64,000 nt of DNA, taken from assembly GCA_002452815.1 (NCBI GenBank), contig DKFM01000011.1, positions 62,001 to 126,000 of the forward strand, written 5' to 3'. The notes under the pieces are model-generated. The model did no database searches. It saw nothing but the letters and a program-made list of their open reading frames with translations, and was not told the DNA's origin. This DNA comes from Rhodobacteraceae bacterium UBA6796 (GTDB lineage Bacteria; Pseudomonadota; Alphaproteobacteria; Rhodobacterales; Rhodobacteraceae). The position numbers were made by a program, and so were the translations under genes. Every line of letters begins with the position of its first letter. Positions within the stretch are counted from its first letter, which is position 1. Positions 49,150 through 57,575 of the stretch are shown in pieces.

Positions 49150-49830
49150 TCAGCAGGCCCGCCACTGATCGCCATCATCGCCAAAGCGCGCGGCCAGATC
49201 GGCGATCCGCGCCATGTCGATGGCATCAAGCGGCCCGCTGGCGCGCGGGCGAAACCGCGACCGGAAGGCCGCCAGCAGCGCATCGAAGGGCGCATCGGGA
49301 TAACCCACCGCAGCCGCCAGCGCGGCAAAGGCCGCGGGATCGGGCGCGATGCGCGGCCCCTGCCCCGGCCAGACCGCCAGCCCCTGCCGCGCCAGACGCC
49401 GCCAGTCGAAACGTGGGCCCGGGTCAATCTTGCGTTCAGGCGCCATGTCGGAATGACCGATGACCCCCTCGGGCGGGATGCCCCAACGCGCCATGATCGC
49501 GCCCAGCAGGGCCTCCAATGCCGCCATCTGCGGTTCCGGGAAGGGTTGATCGCCCGGGTTGGCCAGTTCGATCCCGATCGAGCGCGAGTTCACATCGCCC
49601 TGCCCGCGCCACGCTCCGGCCCCCGCGTGCCAGGCGCGCGCGGCCTCGTCCACCAGTTGCTCGGTCCCGCCATCCTCGGCCACCAGCCAATGCGCCGAAA
49701 CCTCGGCCTGCGGATCGCACAGCCGGTCCCGGGCGCAGGCCGCATCGGCCATGGCGGTATAGTGAATCACGATCAGCTCGGGGCGCGCACCGCCCCGCCG
49801 CTCTCCGAAATTCGGAGAGGGCAGGCTCAT
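49150..49830 (-). CDS. N-acetylmuramoyl-L-alanine amidase (Amidase_2 / AmpD-type)
   Basis: A 226-residue zinc amidase that splits the bond between MurNAc and the stem peptide. Zinc ligands are His23 (VIHYTAM), His126 (GHSDMAPERKIDPG) and Asp136; the ten-residue spacing of the last two is as in AmpD. HWLVAEDG, HAGAGAWRG and SIGIELAN are family motifs. There is no evident signal peptide, pointing to a cytoplasmic recycling role, although AmiD-like export cannot be excluded. The ATG overlaps the upstream lipoprotein stop by four bases. Confidence 0.92.
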   Translation of the reverse strand: MSLPSPNFGERRGGARPELIVIHYTAMADAACARDRLCDPQAEVSAHWLVAEDGGTEQLVDEAARAWHAGAGAWRGQGDVNSRSIGIELANPGDQPFPEPQMAALEALLGAIMARWGIPPEGVIGHSDMAPERKIDPGPRFDWRRLARQGLAVWPGQGPRIAPDPAAFAALAAAVGYPDAPFDALLAAFRSRFRPRASGPLDAIDMARIADLAARFGDDGDQWRAC

Positions 49831-50522
49831 TGCCGCGCGGTCTGGAACGGGCGCGGGTCCCAGCCACAGGCAAAGCCGTCGCCGTCGGGGTCCAGATTGC
49901 CGGGGTCTTTCTGCGGCCCGCCGTTTTCCAGAAACGCCATCTGCGCCAGATCGGGCGAGACATATTTCGCGCAGGCCTTGTCGGAACTGACCATATGCAG
50001 CCCGCTGCGGCCATAGACCGACTGACCCGGCGCATTGGTCGCGGCAAGCGCATAGGCGGCAAGGTTCGGCCCCGCCGCCCCCTGCACCGGCGCGATCACG
50101 GGCGCCACGGCCGGCGCCGACGTCACCACAGGCGCCGCCATGTCAGCCACCGGCGCCGGTTCGGTCGCCGGGGCGCCACCGGGGGCGGTCGCCGCCAGCG
50201 CAGCCATCGCCTGCGCACCAAGCGCCCCCTCGCCCCCGGTCGCCGGAGCGACGTTTGTCATCGCCGCCGGGTCCATCGCATTCATCGGCGCCCCCACGGC
50301 AGCGGTGCCTGCGCCCGGGTCCTGCACCGGGACCGGGCTTTGCGGCGTGCTGGCGATTTTCGGCTGAACCTGCAACCCCGGGCTTTGCCCGGACAGTTCA
50401 GCCTCGCGCTGCGCCAGATAGGTCTGATAATCGCCAAACCCCACCCCCGCGCCAGACTCCGGCACGGTCGGTTCGCAGGCGGCCAGCGCCAGAACGGGGA
50501 GGGCGAAGATCAGACTGCGCAT
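49827..50522 (-). CDS. Lipoprotein with excalibur-like calcium-binding C-terminus
   Basis: A 231-residue protein. The lipobox LALAAC places the lipidated Cys at residue 16. A long Ala/Pro-rich low-complexity linker (about residues 50-160) is followed by KACAKYVSPDLAQMAFLENGGPQKDPGNLDPDGDGFACGWDPRPF, an excalibur-like motif in which DPDGDGFAC corresponds to the DxDxDGxxCE calcium loop, with Gly replacing the last Glu. It is coupled to the amidase, so a peptidoglycan-related envelope role is plausible. Confidence 0.78.
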   Translation of the reverse strand: MRSLIFALPVLALAACEPTVPESGAGVGFGDYQTYLAQREAELSGQSPGLQVQPKIASTPQSPVPVQDPGAGTAAVGAPMNAMDPAAMTNVAPATGGEGALGAQAMAALAATAPGGAPATEPAPVADMAAPVVTSAPAVAPVIAPVQGAAGPNLAAYALAATNAPGQSVYGRSGLHMVSSDKACAKYVSPDLAQMAFLENGGPQKDPGNLDPDGDGFACGWDPRPFQTARQ

Positions 50523-50534
50523 CGGCTTACTCCG

Positions 50535-52013
50535 TTACCACCATTTCGCGGGCTTGGCGCTGAAGCCTGCGGCTTTCTCCAGCACATAGGCATGGTTCAG
50601 CAGGTCGCCCTCGGCCCAGGGCCGCCCGATCAGCTGCAGCCCCAGCGGCAGGCCCTTGCTGTCCAGCCCGACCGGCACCGAGATCCCCGGCAGACCCGCC
50701 AGGTTCACAGTCACGGTGAACACGTCATTGAGATACATCGCCACCGGATCGGCATCCTGCATCTCGCCCAGACCAAAAGCCGAAGACGGCGTGGCCGGCG
50801 TCAGGATCGCGTCGATCCCGTCGGCGAAAGCCAGATCGAAATCGCGCTTGATCAGCGCGCGCACGCGCCGCGCGCGGTTGTAATAGGCGTCATAGAAGCC
50901 CGCCGACAGCACATAGGTGCCGATCATGATACGGCGCTGCACCTCGGGGCCGAAGCCCTCGGCGCGGGTCTTTTCATACATCTCGGTAATGCCGTCGCCC
51001 GCGCCCAGTTTCGCGCGATGGCCATAGCGCACCCCGTCATAACGCGCGAGGTTCGAAGAGGCCTCGGCCGGCGCGATCACATAATAGGCGGGCAGCGCGT
51101 ATTTCGTGTGCGGCAGGCTGATATCGACGATCTCGGCCCCGGCATCGCGCAGCATCGCGATCCCGTCATCCCACAGCTTCTCGATCTCGGCGGGCATACC
51201 ATCCAGCCGGTATTCGCGCGGAATGCCGATCTTCTTGCCACGGATGTCGCCGGTCAGCGCCGCTTCGAAATCGGGCACCGGAATGTCGGCGCTGGTCGAA
51301 TCCTTGGGATCGACCGAGGCCATCGCACCCAGCATGATCGCCGCATCACGCACCGATTTCGTCATCGGCCCGGCCTGATCGAGGCTCGAGGCAAAGGCCA
51401 CCACACCCCAGCGGCTAACGCGGCCGTAGGTCGGCTTGATGCCCACGATACCGGTAAACGCCGCAGGCTGGCGGATCGAGCCGCCGGTGTCGGTGCCGGT
51501 CGCCGCCAGACACAGATCGGCGGCCACGGCGGCGGCCGACCCGCCCGAGCTGCCGCCCGGCGTCAGCTTGCGATCGTCGATCTTCCAGGGGTTGACGACA
51601 TCGCCGTAACAGGCGGTCTCGTTGCTCGACCCCATCGCGAATTCGTCCATGCTGAGTTTGCCCAGCATCACCGCGCCCGCATCCCACAGGTTCTGCGTCA
51701 CGGTGGATTCGTATTCCGGCTTGAACCCCGCCAGAATGTTCGAAGCCGCCTGCGTGGCCACACCCTTGGTGCAGAACAGATCCTTGATCCCCAGCGGAAT
51801 CCCGCACATCGCAGGCGCATCGCCCGCCTTGATCCGGGCATCGGCGGCGGCGGCCTGCGCCAGTGCGATCTCGGGCGTCTTGGCGCAGAAGGCATTAAGC
51901 GCATCGGCGCCATCAATCGCGGCCAGACAGGCCTCGGTCAGCGCGACCGAGGTGGTTTCGCCCTTGCGCAGCGCATCGCGCGCATCGGCAATCGTCAGTT
52001 TGTTCAGGCTCAT
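50535..52013 (-). CDS. gatA: Glutamyl-tRNA(Gln) amidotransferase subunit A
   Basis: Glutaminase subunit of the GatCAB complex that converts Glu-tRNA(Gln) to Gln-tRNA(Gln), and possibly Asp-tRNA(Asn). The protein is 492 residues. The amidase-signature triad is visible: Lys77 in [10 protein letters not shown], Ser155/156 in [10 protein letters not shown] and the nucleophile Ser179 in [12 protein letters not shown]. Its ATG overlaps the gatC end by four bases. gatB is not in the window. Confidence 0.97.
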   Translation of the reverse strand: MSLNKLTIADARDALRKGETTSVALTEACLAAIDGADALNAFCAKTPEIALAQAAAADARIKAGDAPAMCGIPLGIKDLFCTKGVATQAASNILAGFKPEYESTVTQNLWDAGAVMLGKLSMDEFAMGSSNETACYGDVVNPWKIDDRKLTPGGSSGGSAAAVAADLCLAATGTDTGGSIRQPAAFTGIVGIKPTYGRVSRWGVVAFASSLDQAGPMTKSVRDAAIMLGAMASVDPKDSTSADIPVPDFEAALTGDIRGKKIGIPREYRLDGMPAEIEKLWDDGIAMLRDAGAEIVDISLPHTKYALPAYYVIAPAEASSNLARYDGVRYGHRAKLGAGDGITEMYEKTRAEGFGPEVQRRIMIGTYVLSAGFYDAYYNRARRVRALIKRDFDLAFADGIDAILTPATPSSAFGLGEMQDADPVAMYLNDVFTVTVNLAGLPGISVPVGLDSKGLPLGLQLIGRPWAEGDLLNHAYVLEKAAGFSAKPAKWW

Positions 52014-52297
52014 TCGACCACCTTCGGAACGGCAAAGAAACCCTCGCGGGCATCGGGGGCGTTTTTCAGGATCTTGTCCTGATAGCCGCCGTCGGTCACC
52101 ACATCCTCGCGCCGCTTCAGGCGCATCGGCGTGACCGAGGTCATCGGCTCGACGCCCTCCACATCCACTTCGTTGAGCTGCTCCATGAAGGTCAGGATGC
52201 CGGACAATTGCCCGGCCAGCTTGGGCAGGTCGTCTTCAGCCACGGCAATGCGCGCCAGATGCGCCACCTTGCGGGCGGTGTCGATGTCAATGGACAT
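52010..52297 (-). CDS. gatC: Glutamyl-tRNA(Gln) amidotransferase subunit C
   Basis: A 95-residue subunit that stabilises GatA and helps bind Gat[53 protein letters not shown] is the family pattern, with [25 protein letters not shown] following. ATG 52297 is used; longer frames upstream lack similarity. It overlaps gatA by four bases and is divergent from UPF0173. Confidence 0.97.
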   Translation of the reverse strand: MSIDIDTARKVAHLARIAVAEDDLPKLAGQLSGILTFMEQLNEVDVEGVEPMTSVTPMRLKRREDVVTDGGYQDKILKNAPDAREGFFAVPKVVE

Positions 52298-52409
52298 AGG
52301 GGTCTCCGCTAATCTGGGCACGGGTTTAGCGCCCATGGCCCCGGCTTTCAAGGCGCTTGCCCGGGCCGCACGCTGCGCTAGGTTCTGCACAAAGATGATG
52401 GAGGATGCG

Positions 52410-53102
52410 ATGAACCTGACCTGGCTTGGCCATTCCGGCTTTCGGCTCGAAATCGCCGACGCGGTGATCCTGATCGACCCCTGGCTGACGGGCAATCCGA
52501 TGTTCCCGGCAGACCGGCGCGCCGAGGCGCTGGCAGGCGCGACCCATGTGCTGCTGACCCATGGCCACGGCGATCACACGGGCGACACGCTGGCAATCGC
52601 GAAACAGTTGAAAATCCCGGTCGTCGGGATCTACGATCTGATCAGCCACTGGCAAGAGGCAGAAGGGATCGACGGCATCGGCTTCAACAAGGGCGGCACG
52701 GTGGATCTGGCCGGAGCCCACGTCACGATGGTGCCCGCAAGCCATTCCTCCTCGCTGGGCGGCCCGAACGGTCCGGTCTATGCCGGGACCGAGGCAGGCT
52801 ACATGATCGCGGGCGAAGGCCACACGATCTATGTGACGGGCGACACCACGATCATGGCCGACATGGGCTGGATGGGCGAATACCACCGCCCCGACATCGG
52901 CATCCTGTGCGCGGGCGGGCATTTCACGATGGACATGAAAGCCGCCGCCTGGGCCGCGAAGAAATACTTCGATTTCAAGACCGTGATCCCCTGCCACTAC
53001 CGCACCTTCCCGGTGCTGGAACAGTCGGCCGCGGCGTTGGCGGCGGATCTGCCCGGGGTGCGGGTGATCGAACCGCAGGTGATGCAGCCGATCACGCTTT
53101 GA
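52410..53102 (+). CDS. UPF0173 metal-dependent hydrolase
   Basis: A 230-residue metallo-beta-lactamase-superfamily protein. The metal motif is [12 protein letters not shown] (His51, His53, Asp55, His56), with further ligands in PASHSSS and [11 protein letters not shown], and [11 protein letters not shown] near the end. It closely follows the UPF0173 pattern starting [19 protein letters not shown] precedes the ATG by five bases and settles the start. The substrate is unknown. It is convergent with the DsrE-like gene across a palindromic element. Confidence 0.92.
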   Translation: MNLTWLGHSGFRLEIADAVILIDPWLTGNPMFPADRRAEALAGATHVLLTHGHGDHTGDTLAIAKQLKIPVVGIYDLISHWQEAEGIDGIGFNKGGTVDLAGAHVTMVPASHSSSLGGPNGPVYAGTEAGYMIAGEGHTIYVTGDTTIMADMGWMGEYHRPDIGILCAGGHFTMDMKAAAWAAKKYFDFKTVIPCHYRTFPVLEQSAAALAADLPGVRVIEPQVMQPITL

Positions 53103-53110
53103 CCAGCGGC

Positions 53111-53241
53111 GCAGGGGGCGCTGCCCCCTCTTGGCTGCGCCAATTCACCCCCGGGATATTTCAACCAGAAAGAAAGCGCTCTTTCACTTTGGCTCAAATA
53201 TCCCGGGAGAGTCCGGCACGGACGGGGGCAGCGCCCCCTGC
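53111..53241. repeat. Nested palindromic intergenic element, copy 2
   Basis: Outer 18-base arms at 53111-53128 and 53224-53241 are perfect complements. Inner arms CCCGGGATATTT (53150-53161) and AAATATCCCGGG (53196-53207) are also perfect, with partly paired sequence between. The layout (GGGGGCGCTGCCCCC-type ends with an AT-containing inner stem) is the same as at 34195-34340. It fills the gap between two convergent genes and could stop transcription from both sides. Confidence 0.85.
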
Positions 53242-53249
53242 CCCGCGCA

Positions 53250-53687
53250 TCAGGGACGCAGGTAGGCGTAGCCTTCGCTCTGCAGTTCCATCAGCCGCAC
53301 CGCCCCCGAGGGCACGACGCTGGCCTCTTCCAGCAGCGGCACGTCCTTTTGCGTTTTCTGCTTCATCGCCTCGACGGTATTCAGACATGCCGAGAAGGTC
53401 AGGTTGTCATACATCAGCGCCATTTCCGCGATCCGGTCCTTCACCGGCGAGGTATCGGCGCGCAGCATGTGCAGGCCGGGGCCATAGGTGACGATCTCGA
53501 TCGCGACCTCTTCGCCCTTGTCGGCATAGTATTTCTCGATATTGGCCGCGTTGTTCAGCGCCATGTTCATCGTCGAGACGTTTTCCTCGTCGACATGGAT
53601 CGCCACCTTTGCCGGATCGGCCCAGACCGGGGCAGATGTCAGCACAATGGCCAGCGCGCAGGCGGCCAATCCTCCCTGAAGTGCCAT
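53250..53687 (-). CDS. Exported DsrE-family protein
   Basis: A 145-residue protein from ATG 53687 (GGGAGG six bases upstream decides against an earlier ATG). It has a signal peptide (about residues 1-23) and a DsrE/F-like domain: VAIHVDEENVSTMNMALNNAANIEKYYADKGEEVAIEIVTYGPGLHMLRADTSPVKDRIAEMALMYDNLTFSACLNTVEAMKQKTQ. The single cysteine in FSACLNT could be the sulfur-carrying residue seen in DsrE proteins. A periplasmic sulfur role is inferred only from the fold. Confidence 0.82.
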   Translation of the reverse strand: MALQGGLAACALAIVLTSAPVWADPAKVAIHVDEENVSTMNMALNNAANIEKYYADKGEEVAIEIVTYGPGLHMLRADTSPVKDRIAEMALMYDNLTFSACLNTVEAMKQKTQKDVPLLEEASVVPSGAVRLMELQSEGYAYLRP

Positions 53688-53771
53688 GTGAACCTCCCTT
53701 TTCACATCAGAGGGAAAGCGTCGGGTGGATCGGCGCGGAAATCAAGAGATTTGAATATATGATTTCACCGC

Positions 53772-54221
53772 TCAGCGGCGGGCGGCAAAAAAGTCCTTCA
53801 GCAGCCGTTCGGCCTCGGTGGCGGCGATGCCGTCATAGACCTCGGGGACGTGGTGGCACTGCGGGTGGGCGAAAATCCGCGGGCCTTGCGCGACGCCGCC
53901 TGATTTCGGGTCCGCCGCACCGTAATAAAGCCGCGCGATACGGGCATTGGACAGGGCGGCGGCGCACATCGGGCAGGGTTCCAGCGTGACGTAAAGGTCA
54001 TGGCCCGGCAGCCGCTCAGACCCGGCAGCGGCGCAGGCCGCGCGCAGGGCCAGCACCTCGGCATGCGCGGTGGGATCGTTCAGCTCGCGGGTGCGGTTGC
54101 CCGCGCGCGCCACCACCTGCCCGCCCGGTGCCACGATCACCGCGCCCACCGGCACCTCGCCGCGCAGGCCCGCCGCGCGCGCCTCGGCCAGCGCCAGATC
54201 CATGAAAGAGGTAAAATCCAT
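53772..54221 (-). CDS. tadA: tRNA(Arg) adenosine-34 deaminase
   Basis: Zinc deaminase that makes inosine at the wobble position of tRNA-Arg(ACG). The protein is 149 residues. The motifs are HAE (His53, Glu55) and PCPMC (Cys83, Cys86), with PTAHAEVLALR and VTLEPCPMCAAAL around them. The C-terminal HHVPEVYDGI and LLKDFF segments match the TadA RNA-binding tail. It is divergent from the pseudouridine synthase gene, 121 bases apart. Confidence 0.96.
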   Translation of the reverse strand: MDFTSFMDLALAEARAAGLRGEVPVGAVIVAPGGQVVARAGNRTRELNDPTAHAEVLALRAACAAAGSERLPGHDLYVTLEPCPMCAAALSNARIARLYYGAADPKSGGVAQGPRIFAHPQCHHVPEVYDGIAATEAERLLKDFFAARR

Positions 54222-54342
54222 GCTCTTTCATCGCCTGCAATCCCGCCCCGTTCAAGCGGCTTTGCAAGCGGGCGGGAAAGGTGTATTGGGGCGGCTTGCG
54301 CCCGAGTGATCCGGCGCCCCCTCCCTTTGAAGGACGACAGCG

Positions 54343-56001
54343 ATGACTGACACGCCCGCCACCCCGGCGCCCGCCTCCGCACCCCAATCCAATGACCGCA
54401 TTGCCAAGGTGATTGCCCGCTCCGGCGTGGCCTCGCGCCGCGACGCCGAAAAGATGATCCTGGCTGGCCGCGTCGCGGTCAATGGCAAGACCATCGCCAG
54501 CCCGGCGCTGGATGTAGCGCCCAGCGACCGCGTGACGATCGACGGCAAGCCGATCGACGCGCCGCAGGAAACCCGGGTCTGGCTCTATTACAAGCCGCTC
54601 GGACTGGTGACGACCGAGAAGGACGAACAGGGCCGCCGCACGATTTTTGACGAGATGCCCGAAGGCATGCCGCGGGTTCTGAACGTCGGGCGGCTCGATT
54701 TGAATTCCGAAGGTCTGCTGCTGCTGACCAATGACGGCGGGCTGAAGCGGCGGCTGGAGCTGCCCGAAACCGGCTGGCTGCGCAAATACCGCGTGCGCGT
54801 CAACGGGCGCCCCGATAATTCCACCTTCGACCCGCTGCGCCGCGGGATCACGATCGACGGCGAGGATTTCCAGCCGATGGAGATCGAGCTGGACCGCCAG
54901 CAGGGCGCCAATGCCTGGCTGACCGTCGGCATCCGTGAAGGCAAGAACCGCGAGATCCGCCGGGCGATGGCCGAGATCGGGCTGCAGGTGAACCGGCTGA
55001 TCCGCATCAGCTATGGCCCGTTCCGGCTGAACGACATGAACCCCGGCGATGTCCTCGAGGTCAAGCGCAAGGTGCTGCGCGACCAGATGGGCGACCGGCT
55101 GTTGCTGGGCGTGGCCGAGGGCCGCCAATCGCGCGAGGAACGCGTCGAAGCGGGCCAGCGCGCCCGCGAGGCCCGCTTTGCCGGGCGCGGCGAGGGCGGC
55201 GCGGAGCGCAGCGCAGATCGCGGCCCGCGCAAGCCTTTTGGCGAGAAGAAATCCTTCGGCGACAAGAAACCCTTTGCCCGCGACGGCGAAGCGCGCGGCG
55301 AGCGCAAGGGCTTCGGCGGCCCGCGCCCCGAGGGCGACCGCAAACCGCGCGAGTGGAAACCGCGCGAAGACGGTGATCGCAAGCCCCGCGGCGAGTGGAC
55401 CCCGCGTCCCGAGGGGGATCGTAAGCCGCGTGGTGAATGGAAGCCGCGCGAAGACGGTGATCGCAAGCCCCGTGGCGAATGGACCCCGCGCCCGGAAGGC
55501 GACCGCAAACCCCGCGGTGAGTGGAAACCCCGCGAGGAGGGCGACCGCAAGCCGCGTGAGGAGGGCGAGCGCCGCCCGCGTTGGAGCAAGGATGGCGCCA
55601 AGCCGCGCGCGGCGGGTTTCAAATCGCATAGCGAACGCGACGGTGACACCCCGCGCGGCGAGCGCCGGAGCTTTGGCGACAAGAAACCCTATGGCGACAA
55701 GAAATTCGGCGACCGCGCGCCGCGCGGTGAAGGCTTTGCCCCCCGCGACGGCGGCCGGGATGGCAAGCCGGGTGGCTTCAAATCCGGCGGCTTCAAATCG
55801 GCGGGCGGCAAGCCGGGCGGCTATGCGCCGCGTGACGGCGGCCCGCGCGATGGGGGCGGCAAGCCGGGTGGTTTCAAATCGCACGGCGCCAAAAGCCACG
55901 GCGGCTCGGGCAAACCGCGCGCGGCGGGCTTCAAATCGCATGGCGACCGCCCTGCGGGCGGGTCGCGCGGCCCGCGTCCTTCGGGCCCGAAACGCGGCTG
56001 A
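54343..56001 (+). CDS. rluB: RluB/RsuA-type pseudouridine synthase with long basic repetitive tail
   Basis: A 552-residue protein. Residues about 18-75 are an S4 RNA-binding domain (RIAKVIARSGVASRRDAEKMI), and about 78-250 are a RsuA/RluB/E/F catalytic domain with VLNVGRLDLNSEGLLLLTNDG, whose RLD aspartate is the nucleophile, and REGKNREIRRAMAEIGL. From about residue 260 a tail of nearly 300 residues is rich in Arg, Lys, Gly, Pro and Asp, with tandem motifs. Alphaproteobacterial members often carry such tails. 23S rRNA is the likely target (RluB modifies position 2605 in E. coli). A strong terminator follows. Confidence 0.93.
   Translation: MTDTPATPAPASAPQSNDRIAKVIARSGVASRRDAEKMILAGRVAVNGKTIASPALDVAPSDRVTIDGKPIDAPQETRVWLYYKPLGLVTTEKDEQGRRTIFDEMPEGMPRVLNVGRLDLNSEGLLLLTNDGGLKRRLELPETGWLRKYRVRVNGRPDNSTFDPLRRGITIDGEDFQPMEIELDRQQGANAWLTVGIREGKNREIRRAMAEIGLQVNRLIRISYGPFRLNDMNPGDVLEVKRKVLRDQMGDRLLLGVAEGRQSREERVEAGQRAREARFAGRGEGGAERSADRGPRKPFGEKKSFGDKKPFARDGEARGERKGFGGPRPEGDRKPREWKPREDGDRKPRGEWTPRPEGDRKPRGEWKPREDGDRKPRGEWTPRPEGDRKPRGEWKPREEGDRKPREEGERRPRWSKDGAKPRAAGFKSHSERDGDTPRGERRSFGDKKPYGDKKFGDRAPRGEGFAPRDGGRDGKPGGFKSGGFKSAGGKPGGYAPRDGGPRDGGGKPGGFKSHGAKSHGGSGKPRAAGFKSHGDRPAGGSRGPRPSGPKRG
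55330..55580 (+). repeat. Tandem coding repeats in the pseudouridine synthase tail
   Basis: About five imperfect units of 13-15 codons with the core GDRKPRGEW-T/K-PR, alternating PRPE and PRE linkers. Later looser repeats contain AAGFKSH and GKPGGFKS (to about 55950). The repeat encodes a disordered, strongly charged tail that may bind RNA. Confidence 0.85.
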
Positions 56002-56049
56002 GCATCGGTACTGATGGGGGAAACCCCGCGCGCTTTTCTCGCAGACTTG

Positions 56050-56079
56050 CCCCGCTTGCCTCTGGCAGGCGGGGTTTTG
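56050..56079 (+). terminator. Rho-independent terminator after the pseudouridine synthase gene
   Basis: Eleven-base arms (56050-56060 and 56064-56074) with a TCT loop, followed by TTTTGC. It separates rluB from the membrane cluster that starts at 56144, which must therefore have its own promoter in 56080-56143 or rely on read-through. Confidence 0.9.
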
Positions 56080-56143
56080 CATGCCTATTGTTGAGGCAAC
56101 CGCCAGGGCCGCCCTGCCCTCGCGCCGCGAAGGAGCCTGCCTG

Positions 56144-56227
56144 ATGTCACGCACCGCCGTGCAACGAATTGCGTTTTTTCTGATCCTCGCGCTGACGCTG
56201 CGCGTCGCGCTGACCGGTGGGGTGTGA
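56144..56227 (+). CDS. Very short single-span membrane peptide
   Basis: A 27-residue open frame starting MSRTAVQRIAFFLILALTL and ending GGV, with AGGAG eight bases before the ATG. The middle is a hydrophobic span preceded by arginines, so it would insert with the N-terminus inside. The next gene begins three bases after its stop. The good ribosome binding site and coupling suggest that it is translated; no family is recognised. It could be a small regulatory or structural subunit of the cluster, or a leader peptide. Confidence 0.55.
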   Translation: MSRTAVQRIAFFLILALTLRVALTGGV

Positions 56228-56230
56228 GCG

Positions 56231-57124
56231 ATGGCCCAGCGGTTTGGCGGCAAATACAGCCCGGATACGCCCCCGCAGCCCAGCGGCACGATCCCGCCGG
56301 AACGTAGGCCACGGGTCGAGCATCGCCAGGAAGGCTGGCCATTCTGGATCGTGGCCGCCGCGCTGCCGTTCCTGCCGATGGCGTTTGGCGACGGGCCCGT
56401 GGCGCTGGCCCGGGGGCTGGCGGCCTTTGCGCTGATCGCGGCCAGTGCCTGGATGACGCGCGAAGGGTTGCGCGCCGAAGCCGCGTTCGAGGCCCGCAAG
56501 GTCGCGCGCCGGCCAGCCCTGCCACGCAAATTGCTGGGGGCGGTGCTGCTGGGGCTGGGGCTGGCTTGCGGCGCGCAATCGCCCGAAATGGGGCTGGCAG
56601 GCGCTGCGGTGATCGGGCTGATCGGGCTGGGGCTCGGGGTCGTGGCCTTCGGCTTTGATCCCGCGCGCGACAAGGGGATGGAAGGCATCGACACCTTCCA
56701 GCAGGATCGCGTGGCCCGCGTCGTCGAAGAGGGCGAGAAATACCTGGCCGCGATGCAGGGCGCGATCACCCGCGCGGGCGACCGGCAGCTGGAGGCCCGG
56801 GTGGCCCAATTCGCAACCACCGCGCAGGCGCTGTTTCGTGCGGTCGAGGAAGACCCCGGTGACCTGAGCGCGGCGCGGCGCTACATGGGTGTCTATCTGG
56901 AGGGCGCGCGCGACGCGACGGTGAAATTCGCCGATCTGTGGGCGCAGACCCGCGATGCGCAGGCGCGTGCCGATTACGCCGCGCTGCTGGACGATCTGGA
57001 AAGCAATTTCACCGCCCGCACCCGCAGCCTGATCGAAAACGGCCGCGAGGGGCTGGAGATCGAGATCGACGTGCTGCGCGACCGGCTGGCGCGCGAAGGG
57101 GTGCGCCCGCCCGGAAAGGGCTGA
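56231..57124 (+). CDS. XpaC-like membrane protein (first paralogue)
   Basis: A 297-residue protein. The first 35 residues are hydrophilic and proline-rich; then two hydrophobic hairpins (about 36-75 and 100-140) lead to a helical cytoplasmic domain starting FGFDPARDKGMEGIDTFQQDRVARVVEEGEKYLAAM. This matches the XpaC family (5-bromo-4-chloroindolyl phosphate hydrolysis protein), which in Bacillus is paired with the TelA homologue. A second XpaC-like gene follows at 57575 with the similar signature FGRDPARDREG. A membrane-associated complex with TelA is likely. Confidence 0.82.
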   Translation: MAQRFGGKYSPDTPPQPSGTIPPERRPRVEHRQEGWPFWIVAAALPFLPMAFGDGPVALARGLAAFALIAASAWMTREGLRAEAAFEARKVARRPALPRKLLGAVLLGLGLACGAQSPEMGLAGAAVIGLIGLGLGVVAFGFDPARDKGMEGIDTFQQDRVARVVEEGEKYLAAMQGAITRAGDRQLEARVAQFATTAQALFRAVEEDPGDLSAARRYMGVYLEGARDATVKFADLWAQTRDAQARADYAALLDDLESNFTARTRSLIENGREGLEIEIDVLRDRLAREGVRPPGKG

Positions 57125-57215
57125 GCCGCGCAATACTGCCGGGGATTGGTCAAAGTTTCGCCCAGTTGTCGGCGCAAGGTGACGAAACCGTTTTCTAGAG
57201 CCGGGCAGTTTGACC

Positions 57216-57575
57216 ATGAAACGCTTTACCCTTTGCCTTGCGGCCCTGTGCGCCGCCCCTGCCGCAATGGCCGCCGCGGGCCAGACAAGCCCGGTCATAG
57301 CCCCGGAGCCGGCGGACTCGGCAACGTTCATGCAAACTACCCTGCTGCTGTCCATGGCGTTTGTGGCGATCAATGTGCTGGGGGGGAGGGTGCTGTTGGG
57401 CGTGCTGCTGCGCCCGCTGGTTCGCCGGGTGCTGCGGCCCGCATATGACCGCGCGGCAACCGTCATCATCCGTTCGATCGAGCGCGGCCCGATCAGCGGC
57501 GGGCTGCTTCCCGATCTGGCCTTCGCCGGCGTCACCGTGCTGGCGTTGCAGGCGTTCTGGGGGGCGGGTTGGTAA
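57216..57575 (+). CDS. Small membrane protein between the XpaC paralogues
   Basis: A 119-residue protein. The N-terminus is a signal-peptide-like segment (residues 1-19, ending AMA). A membrane helix around TLLLSMAFVAINVLGGRVLLGVLL follows, then a basic amphipathic stretch (RPLVRRVLRPAYDRAATVIIRSIE) and a second hydrophobic segment at the end (LAFAGVTVLALQAFW). I recognise no family. The stop overlaps the start of the second XpaC-like gene by one base, so it is certainly part of the unit. ATG 57216 is chosen; a TTG two codons earlier is possible. Confidence 0.7.
   Translation: MKRFTLCLAALCAAPAAMAAAGQTSPVIAPEPADSATFMQTTLLLSMAFVAINVLGGRVLLGVLLRPLVRRVLRPAYDRAATVIIRSIERGPISGGLLPDLAFAGVTVLALQAFWGAGW

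Noticed and set aside
48687..49168. Open frames across 48.6-49.2 kb
   Set aside because: The interval is RNase P RNA with hallmark core sequences and a perfect P1 helix, so these frames are not genes.
55330..55580. CRISPR-like array
   Set aside because: The repeats are imperfect, in-frame and continuous without unique spacers; they encode the protein tail.
54016..56820. 934-codon minus-strand frame opposite tadA/rluB and a 321-codon plus-strand frame in the rluB tail
   Set aside because: Produced by the repetitive GC-rich tail of the pseudouridine synthase; composition is low complexity and there is no start context.
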